Shown here one piece after another: positions 56,111 through 64,000 of a stretch of 64,000 nucleotides of DNA. Every line of letters starts with the position of its first letter. Positions within the stretch are counted from its first letter, which is position 1. The stretch comes from Agelaius tricolor (Eukaryota; Chordata; Aves; Passeriformes; Icteridae), in NCBI GenBank assembly GCA_023055355.1, contig JALJCS010000028.1, positions 5,704,418 to 5,768,417 on the forward strand, written 5' to 3'. The position numbers were made by a program, and so were the translations under genes. The notes below the pieces were generated by a model. The model searched no databases. It was not told where the DNA came from and was given only the letters and a program-made list of their open reading frames with translations.

Positions 56111-58060
56111 GTTTTTAGATGCAAGAGAGAATCAGAGCTGGCTCTGGGGGCTGCCAGACACCTCATTGCAATGCAGCCACGGCTGCTCTCCTTGGGCTGG
56201 GGGTACCTGCTCTCCAAATAACCAGCTCAGCTGCACCCACTGCCATTTAGGAATTAAAACACTGATTAAGGGCTTGATGCACTTCTTGGAAACTGAGGTT
56301 TGTTTTTTTTTTTTTTTCATCCATTGGAAGAGAAAAAGCTGCTTCAGATTATAACTGGGGCCTGGACCAAGCATTGCTTCCAGTTTGTCGGTGGTGTTCT
56401 CAGAATTGAGGGGCTGGTGAGGCTGGCTCTGTGGTTTCACCACTGCTGGGTCATGAGCTGAATTCTCTGCTCCTTTTTCTCCTCTTCACCAGCTCAACTG
56501 CAGATTTCATCAGCACTGCTCCCAGTCTGACTGCTCCCTCACAGAAAACATGGATCTCAGCCTCAGCAGGTTAGTGGGACCCCAGCCATGCCTGCATCCA
56601 GCTTCTCTCCCCATCACTGTGCATTCCCAGAGGATGGAGGGGGCCAGGAGGCAGAGGGGACCTGGGCTCAGCAAGGGGTGCCCCAGGAATGGGGTTGTTA
56701 CAACACCCCAACGTGCTGAATTTGCCAGGAACCCGCACGAGAGAAACTGAGATATTCCTGCACAGGCAAGGGAAGCTCCTGCTCTAGGGAGAGCAGCCTG
56801 GCCAGAAGGGAGGGAATGTGGCTGGAATGAAAAGCACCTACTTAAGAGATAACCTGGAAGCCCTTTTAATATAATGTAATGGTAAAAGGCAAAATGAGGC
56901 TTTGAGAAGCAGTGCTGGTTCCTCACCTAAGGCAAGGATGAACACTAACCTTGGATCAGTCCACAACAGGCAAAAAATACAATTGGGGTATTTATTTCCC
57001 TGAAAAGCCCAGCATTTCTGCTGGCACTGTGTGATATAAAATGAATTCACCCAGCAGCAATTGTGTGGGGCTGTTTTTACAGTCATGGGGGACTTGGCTG
57101 GCAGCTGGAGCCAGCTCTGCCTCCATCACTGTTTGTGGCATCCAGAGCTGTCACCTCTTGCTCCAGCAAGGGACTGACTGCACCAAAGCATCAGCATCAG
57201 AATGAAACCGAGGATTTCACAGTTTGCCATCAGCTAATAGCTGAGCAAACAGAACACAGCGCTGGTACCGGGGAAGATGCTTCCCCCTGAAGAACAGTTC
57301 TTTTAATGAGGCTCATCATAATGCTCATTAATTTGTGTACATCTGGATGCTCAGGTTGGCAAATGCGGAGGCAAATGGCTTTGTATTGTGTTGAGTCACA
57401 CACACAATTGCTCCGCTACTCCTTCTCGGCCTCATGTGGCTCAAGGAATATTTGCTTTACTGAGGGAAAACTGGAAAATGTCCCACAGCTGGCAGATCCT
57501 GGAGCCTCCAGAGACAGAGCTGTGGGGTGCTGCACCCCTCACTGCTGCCTCTCCTCCCCACTCACCCCATTGAACACATGCCAGCATTCCCTTTCTGAGC
57601 AGTGAGGTTTGCACCTCAGCTCTGTGGGAATGCAGAATTTCCCCCTCTGTAGGAGCTGTCACTCCCATCTGTGCCACAGGCAAGGGCCTTTGCCGTGTTC
57701 CTGGGGGTGATGTCCCCACCAAGCTGCACCCCCGGGCCCTGGGTGCTTGGGGAGAGTGGATGGAGTGCTGGAGGATCTGTCCCTGGCACAGAAAGCAGGG
57801 AGAAGCCTCACTCCACCCTGCCAGCCTCCCTCCCAGCACAAACACAGCCTGAGCCGGGTTCCCTCGCTGTCCCTGGGGACTGAGCCTTTCATCCTGGGCT
57901 TTTCATTAGTGTTCCATGCTGGAGTTACACAGATGCTGCCTGCTCCCCCCCCCCAATGGCAAGGAAATTATGCACCTGGGCCAGCAGCCAGGATGCCGAG
58001 GATTTATGCTTTTCAAGGTCTTTTATTAACTTGGCAACATATGGCTCTATCCTCAGAGCA
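56111..58060. other. Intergenic DNA
   Basis: No gene was recognised. It contains a T15-like run near 56302 and a C-run near 57947. Confidence 0.4.
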
Positions 58061-58107
58061 TCTCCTCCACCTCCTCCTCCTTCTCCTCCTCCTCCTCCTC
58101 CTCCTGC
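58061..58107. repeat. CTC/CCT trinucleotide repeat
   Basis: Near-continuous CTC triplets with two or three interruptions. Confidence 0.9.
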
Positions 58108-59209
58108 TCTTTCCTCTCCTCCCCAGAATGCTGGGGCCGGAGTGGGACTCTCCCTGACTCCCTGTGCCCTTCATGCTGGATTTTTTCATCCTTGGGGAAA
58201 CAAACCCTTTAGGATGGGTGGAATGGTAACAAAATGACACAAAACAACATTCTTATTAAAAGTGTATTTCAATTCCTTTCTCTTCCACAGATGTGAAGTC
58301 AGTCTTTAAAACAACAGTAGTGAATATTTAAGACACTGAAAGCTGTTTTCTTTTTGGCATGTACCTGGATTTGAGTAGACACCCTCCAGAGCCAGGATTG
58401 CTGGGTGCTGCAGGCACTGTGTGCATATGAGCACTTGGAAAGGGCTTCCCTTTCCTCACTTGATTTCTGTCTTTAAGATCCAGGCAGCAGCTGCCTTCTC
58501 CTCAGCTTTGCATCTAGTGAAATGCAGGGATGCTCTTGGAAATGCACCAAGGAGGCAGTGGGGCCATGGGCAAGGAAAGCCACCCTCTCCTCTAAAGGAG
58601 CAAAGCCAAGGGCTGGGTTTGTGCAGGTGGAGGAGCAGGAAGGAGAACTGCCAGGGAAAGACCTCACCAGAGGTTTCCTGCATGATGATACATGTCTGAG
58701 GAATGTCTAATGATGCTGAACTCCAACTGGCTGGGAGAATGTCATGCTGCTGCCTGGCTAGAGCTGTGTCTCTTCCCCCTCCTGGCTAAAACACGGCTGG
58801 GCTGCATCCAGCTGAATCTCTCCTTGCCTGTGGACAAACCCAAACACCAGCAGCAATGCCAGTCCTGCTGTTGGGTGAATTGGCACCCACCAGGGCAGCA
58901 CCCATCCCACGACATCCAGAGTGTTCTGGTGACAGAGCTGGAAATGCCATCAGGAGAGGAGGGGAACTTGGGAGCTGCCATTTACGCATTCATGAATGTG
59001 CCAAGTGCTGCAAAACGTGGCACAGTCCAACGTGGCATGGTCAGACCTGCTGCATCCCACCGAGCCACCAGATCTTCCATGTTCTCAGGAGAGCAGGTTC
59101 AGCTCTCTCCTTACCTGCACATCTTCCAACCATCCTTTCCTGAAGCTACAGCCTTGCACCCTCAGACCTGGAGGATGAGTTTGTTTACCCACGTGCCTCA
59201 AAGTGCAGA
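58108..59209. other. Intergenic DNA
   Basis: No gene was recognised. Confidence 0.4.
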
Positions 59210-59505
59210 GCGTGAGGCTACAGTGGCATTCGAGTAGCATCGAGTGCTTTCAAGATTACACTCGCTGAAGTAGTAATTAATGTTTGTTTTATTATGTTCT
59301 GGGGAATGATCGTCCAACAAGATAATTCAAATAAAGCCGAGCATGTTCCGAGTGAATGCCGCTTAAAGGCTGATTCATTGCAAACTGGCCCGTGCAAAGG
59401 ACCAATAATTAGGAGAAAAGGCACAAGTAGGAGCATACTCGCCATTTATCTGCCTTTTATGTAATTAAAATGATGGAAATTATGGCTTAATGAGTGGAAA
59501 TTGGA
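59210..59505. other. AT-rich island, candidate conserved non-coding element
   Basis: About 300 bp of repeat-free AT-rich sequence with GAAGTAGTAATTAATG, GACCAATAATTAGG, CATTTATCTGCC and TTTATGTAATTAAAATGATGG. It is one of the cleanest enhancer-like blocks in the gene-free half. No coding frame. Confidence 0.3.
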
Positions 59506-59915
59506 TGTGCTCTTGAGAGTTTTGCGTGTCTTATTTCCTTGCAAGCGTCAGTCTCCAGCCGTGTCCCTCCAGCTGTTTCCCCAGCGTGGGGGCACTGCAG
59601 GATTGCCAGGGGCCACTTGGGGACAGAAAGCTGGCAATGATGGTGCTGACAGAGCTTCCACCTGCTGCACCCAAGGGTCTGCACCACCCTGGGTCAGGGA
59701 GTGAGGGCTGGGAGTGAGGCTTCTTGTGCCAGACCACGGCCAAACACTCAGCACGAGCTCTGCTTCCCATGATTAACTCCTTCCTCACGTCTCATTAATT
59801 TACACACAGTGAAACCACGGTGTCACATTATATGGTAAATAAACCCAAGGAAGGCAGCCCATCCAGCAGCCTGAAAACCACCTGGTTTTATCCCACAGCT
59901 GAGAGGTACAAGGGG

Positions 59916-60558
59916 TGTAGGAGCGTTGGGGTTTAGGACAGTTGGGATGGGCAGAGACGAGAGATTTCTGAAGCAAGGGCTTGGAACTTGGGGTTTATTG
60001 CAAAGGGCCTGGGTGCAGGGCCCTGCTAGGAGCTGCCAGCCACAGCTCAGAGCAGGACTGAGAGAAGAGACAGGTAGAGAGCATGATTGAGAGGGTAAGA
60101 AAGTAAAAGAGGCAAGAGAGCAAAAGCGTAAGAGAGTAAAAGGGGTAAGAGAGCGAAGTTCCCGTTACAATACAATAAATCTTCTGTGTTGAATATCCTG
60201 ATTCTCACTAACCAATCTAGTACAAGATACAAATCCTATAGCATTTACACACAGCCTATAAGAATCATTATATTACCATACTGTGTTACATTTTAAACCC
60301 TAAAAACTCCTCTTTGGGCCCCTTCTGCCAAGCTGGCAGGGTCTGCTCTGACCCTTGGGCCTGTCTGCAAGCAGAGGGTGTTGTTCCATCAAAAGGGGAT
60401 CACCTTCAGCCTGCCACACCATTGTTTTCCAGTTGTTCAGTAACTAAGGGATCTCAAAGCTTGCTTTCATTTCAATCTCGCTTATAGTTTCCATATTCTC
60501 AAAATCTTTTGCCAGGCAATCATATCTATAAGGCTTTCCTGTTCCATCTTCCCCAACA
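59916..60558 (-). mobile_element. Solo endogenous retroviral LTR (643 bp)
   Basis: On the minus strand it begins TGTTGGGGAAGATGG and ends CGCTCCTACA, with TG...CA termini. Perfect 6-bp target duplications AAGGGG lie at 59910-59915 and 60559-60564. Near the minus-strand 3' end a poly(A) signal GCAATAAACC lies at about 60000. A pyrimidine-rich stretch of CTCTTAC/CTTTTAC-like copies (about 60070-60155) lies upstream of it. No gag, pol or env sequence adjoins, so it is a solo LTR left by recombination. The length and 6-bp duplication suggest an ERVK-like songbird family; the family name is not assigned. Confidence 0.92.
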
Positions 60559-60564
60559 AAGGGG

Positions 60565-61020
60565 GAAAGGCTGCTGTGCCAGGGTGGTGGGAGCTGGCAG
60601 TGACAGTGCCAGCAGAGCCCTGGTGGCTCCACATCCCAGCCCGAGGCTCTGCAAGCTGGTACGGCGCGGTGTGTCGGGTAAATGATGAGAAGAAAATTGT
60701 CCTCCATCTGTTGAGATAAATTCCACCACATTTGCTTCTCTCATTAGCTGCACAGGGGCGGAGCGTGGTGTGGAGCCCACGGAGGCAGGGCGGGTTAGTT
60801 GGGGCGCCAGAGGGTGCCAGGAGTGAGGACTCCCACGCTGGCACTGCCGAGGGGGTGGCTGCCCGCTTCAGCTCCTCGAGGGAGCATCTTCCACAAGATG
60901 GAGCCTGTGGGCAAACGATCTGATCTGGGACCGGGAGGACGCTGGACAGCAGCGAGCGGCTGTCTGTCTGTCCATCCCTCCCTGTCCGTCCATCTGTCAC
61001 CCAGGCGACGCCCGCAGAGC
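60565..61020. other. Intergenic GC-rich DNA
   Basis: No gene was recognised. It is the left approach to the TCTG/TCCA minisatellite, which starts grading in at about 60960. Confidence 0.4.
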
Positions 61021-61195
61021 AATGCAGAGTGGTCTGTCTGTCCATCTGTCCATCTCCCATGCGGTGCCCTGAGTGCGGATACAGAGCGGTCTGTCTGTCT
61101 GTCCATCTGTCCATCTCCCATGCGGTGCCCTGAGTGCGGATACAGAGCGGTCTGTCCGTCTGTCTGTCCATCTGTCCATCTCCCATGCGGTGCCA
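61021..61195. repeat. Minisatellite, about 57-61 bp unit, three copies
   Basis: Each unit has GAG(C/T)GGTCTGTCTGTC, CATCTGTCCATCTCCCATGC and GGTGCCCTGAGTGCGGATAC. Unit starts are near 61027, 61084 and 61145. The TCTG/TCCA part also varies in number. A 312-residue minus-strand ORF through it and the LTR is artefactual. Confidence 0.92.
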
Positions 61196-64000
61196 GGCAG
61201 TGATGGACAGAGGGGACCAGGCGGCCCTAAGGGCAGGGATGCCATCAGGGTAAGTCAGTGCCAGGCATGGTGACTTCTGCCTGCACTCAGAGGGCACAGA
61301 AAGCTGCTCCACAGGAGTTTTGGGCTTCCCATCCCTCTCGTGGGATGCCAAAGCTGCCTCAGTTTCCCTCTCACCCCCCGGGCTGTGGCTGATGCAAGGC
61401 TCTGGTTTGGCTGAGTTCACCTTTCTGTATCAACATCTTGCTGCTTTGCCTGTTAATCCTGAGAGGGAAGTGCAAACCCAGGATGGATCAAAATAAATGC
61501 CAGAGCCCAAGGAGAAATGTCAGCAGCTGTCAGGGGGATGGCAGGAATGGAGGGCTGGGTGCCCTGGGGAGGGCTCCCACATCCCAGCTCACCTTTCCAG
61601 AGGAAACCTCTCCTGGCACACGCTGAACCGAAGAGTCCTGGCAGAAAGGCTGGAGCTTGCTTGAGGGGGTTCCCAGCCACCCCCCCATTCCTGGGCTCCC
61701 TCCTGCCTTCCCCTCTTGCTGGGAAACCTGAGGCAGAGGGGGGGCAGCTCCACACAGCTCTGCTCTCCATGCCATTTCCACATTATGCTAATGCACAGCT
61801 GTTGAATCCTCCTTCCCAGCGTGAATTCCAGCAGGTCCTTCCTCCTAAGTGGGAATTACTTCCATTTGCTGCATTTTTTTTAATTACCCAGCGCTTAGGA
61901 AAGTATCTCAGTGCATGGGCTGAGATGGGGATGCTTGGCACAGGTAATGCCAGGCACCTTTTGGTGATGCCAAGGACTTTTTGGGGAGATGCTGAGGAGC
62001 TGGTGAGGCTGAGTGGAAGATGAGACAGCTCTGGGTGGGTGAGGGGATGGCGGCGCTAGGGGACAGCAGCAGTTCATTAATGCCAATAGAAATGGAAAGA
62101 GGATTTGGAGAGTGAGAAGGGACAGATCAGCAGTGACAGGGAATATGGAAACAGCAGACTTTTGTCAGCCTGAGGAAATCTGTACAGAGTTACTGGAGAT
62201 GTAAAGAAGAGGCCTATGAAATGAGACACTGGGGACACCCAGGCTGGGGACAGCAGTGCCAGCACCACAGTGGGGCTGATGAGACCCAGATGTGCTCCCC
62301 TGCCCATCATCCCTGAAATCAACCTCCCCACACATACTAAAATGGCAATAAATCTCAGGGATTATGTCTCTCTGCTGTTCTTTGGAGAGGTCTTTGGTCG
62401 GATTTGAGGAGAATTCTTATTTGAACAATAGGTCGGACGTGAATTCACCTTGCTGCAAACACAGGAGCTCCACTTTGGGAGGCTTTTAGCCCTCTTGCAG
62501 GAAGAGAAAAGGAAGAAAATCCTCACTGTCTAATTACACTGGTTACAGGCAATCAGCCTCGCAGCCATATCCCGATGACTTTTATTTGACACCGATTGAT
62601 CACTCTTTAATTGCCACCCAGGGCACAAGGAAAAACCCTCGTGAGGAGAGAAGTTTTGGAGAGTTACAGAGAGCACAGGGACAGCTGCTGCAGGTCACAG
62701 GCAGTGCCTATGCCTGCACTGCCTGGGAATTGCCTTCACAGAGCTTGGCTGAAAGCTGGGAATGTTCTGAAGGGAGCAGATCTCTGCCTGATCTGAGCCT
62801 GGCTCTGTGTCACAGCGCCTGCAGACAACAACTGCAGGCAACAACCCGCTGGGAATGGAGCTTCCAAGGGGGAGAGGAGCAGCCAAACACACCTTTGAAA
62901 ATGTTCCAGTATCTTTTACTGCACTGTAGCACTCCTCCAGCAGATAGCGGAGCAGCTCTCACACAGAGGAGCGTGATGCCACTGATAAAAACTGATTAGG
63001 ATTTTTTGAGATAGAAAAGTGCATCAATTCTGAATGCACACGCTGGATTTATCGCTGCAGAGAAGTGTTAGACTCACGGCCTGACCATCCTGTGCCTGCT
63101 CCCAGCATCTGCAGAGCTCAGCAGGGCCACAGCAGCACTTTCATGGGTCTTCTGCACACTCCCCCATGGCCAGGCAGGAAAACCTCCTACTGCAAAAGGA
63201 ACAGAAAAGTGTGATGAGAAATTCTTATGTTCTGTGGAAATGCTGGTTTTTGTACACAGAGACAGAGCTGCAAACACTTGAGGACCTGCTTCAGAAATGA
63301 GCAGTTCAGCCCCCTGAGCCTTGGGAGTGCTCTGCATGTCCAAAGCTGTTTCACACACACTGGTGGGAGTGCTGAGGGTGATTCTCTCATGTGGCCTCTG
63401 GCCACTGGCAGAGCAGCACAGTGATGGGCTGAGGGGCAGCCTGGGCACCCTGGCCTGAGTGAGATGTGTGGGCAGCACCCAAGGGGAGCAGGGCATCCCA
63501 ATTTCATGAGATAAACCTCAGAGCAGGAACACCAGGATCCCCCAATGGGAGCATAATAAAGGAAAACCCTCCCCCTCCCACAGCCAAAACACCACATTTT
63601 CAGACCTGAGTCATTCAAATGACAAAAGGACTCAACCCTGGCCCCTTTCAGTAACTGTGCCTTTAAATCTTCATCTGTAAATGCATTAAAAATCTTTTAA
63701 TGCAGCAGTTGTTTGGGAACAAGTCCAAACATTTAAATATTGTGTCCAGGGCACCACAGCTCAGACTCCTTGTGCCATGCTCCAGTGGAGGGCTTGGAGC
63801 AGGCAATCTCTTCCTTCCGTGGCAAGTGCCAGCAGGGTCAGGGCTGATGCACTGTAAATCAGTGCCTTGACAGAGCAGCACCTTGTTTTACTCAGCCTGC
63901 TCTCGTCAGGTTGAAACTCATATAAAATTCTAGCACTTGCTGCTGGGGAAGCAGCTCTCAGGGTGATAACAGCTTCCCCTTGGCACCCAAATGTGAACAG
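61196..64000. other. Intergenic DNA to window end
   Basis: No gene was recognised. AT-rich patches at about 61770-61900 and 62330-62620 are possible conserved non-coding blocks. Confidence 0.4.

Noticed and set aside
58061..58107. CTC repeat as coding poly-Leu or poly-Pro
   Set aside because: All frames give simple homopolymers with no flanking protein or splice sites.
60047..60232. 61-residue hydrophobic ORF that looks like a membrane protein
   Set aside because: Lies inside the LTR and reads its pyrimidine-rich CTCTTAC/CTTTTAC-like stretch; LTRs do not code here.
60482..61420. 312-residue minus-strand ORF
   Set aside because: It runs through the TCTG/TCCA minisatellite and into the LTR; its composition is repeat-derived and nothing is recognisable.

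Overview
This window is vertebrate nuclear DNA, almost certainly from a bird and probably a songbird. The evidence is compact GT-AG spliced genes, several CR1 retroposon tails, CpG-rich promoters, and two solo retroviral LTRs with 6-bp target duplications. The species cannot be fixed from sequence alone. No bacterial-type genes, CRISPR arrays, tRNA or rRNA genes were seen; long open frames outside the exons below are chance ORFs in GC-rich DNA.

Layout. (1) 1-15 kb, minus strand: the 5' part of KCNAB2, the voltage-gated potassium channel beta-2 subunit (an aldo-keto reductase fold protein). Four consecutive core exons (1-46 partial, 484-563, 745-782, 1147-1190) are preceded by three interchangeable N-terminal arrangements. 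These are the classical Kv-beta2 pair (9362-9480 plus a 42-nt exon at 8943-8984), a long alternative exon (5409-5629), and an exon coding a Kv-beta1-like inactivation-ball N terminus (3371-3582). Each has its own GC-rich neighbourhood and all join the core in the same phase. (2) 14.6-15.4 kb: a CpG island forming a head-to-head promoter, with CCAAT boxes, a perfect octamer and an X-box-like RFX site suited to a ciliary gene. (3) 15.3-34.6 kb, plus strand: complete NPHP4 (nephrocystin-4, ciliary transition zone). I could assemble 28 coding exons, all GT-AG and frame-consistent, into a 1,332-residue protein that matches human NPHP4 along its length but is shorter in disordered linkers. (4) 34.6-64 kb: no gene recognised. 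It holds AT-rich islands that look like conserved non-coding elements, minisatellites, a degraded CR1 and a solo LTR. This fits the gene-poor interval next to NPHP4 on the side away from KCNAB2 (towards AJAP1 in mammals, from memory).

The KCNAB2-NPHP4 head-to-head order matches human 1p36.31. The two proteins act in unrelated processes (axonal K+ channel trafficking and gating versus ciliary gating), so the shared promoter is the main functional link. The most interesting items are the modular KCNAB2 first exons, the shared promoter with an X-box, a predicted NPHP4 upstream ORF, a solo LTR 76 bp from an NPHP4 splice acceptor, and a triple GATA cluster in the gene-free half.
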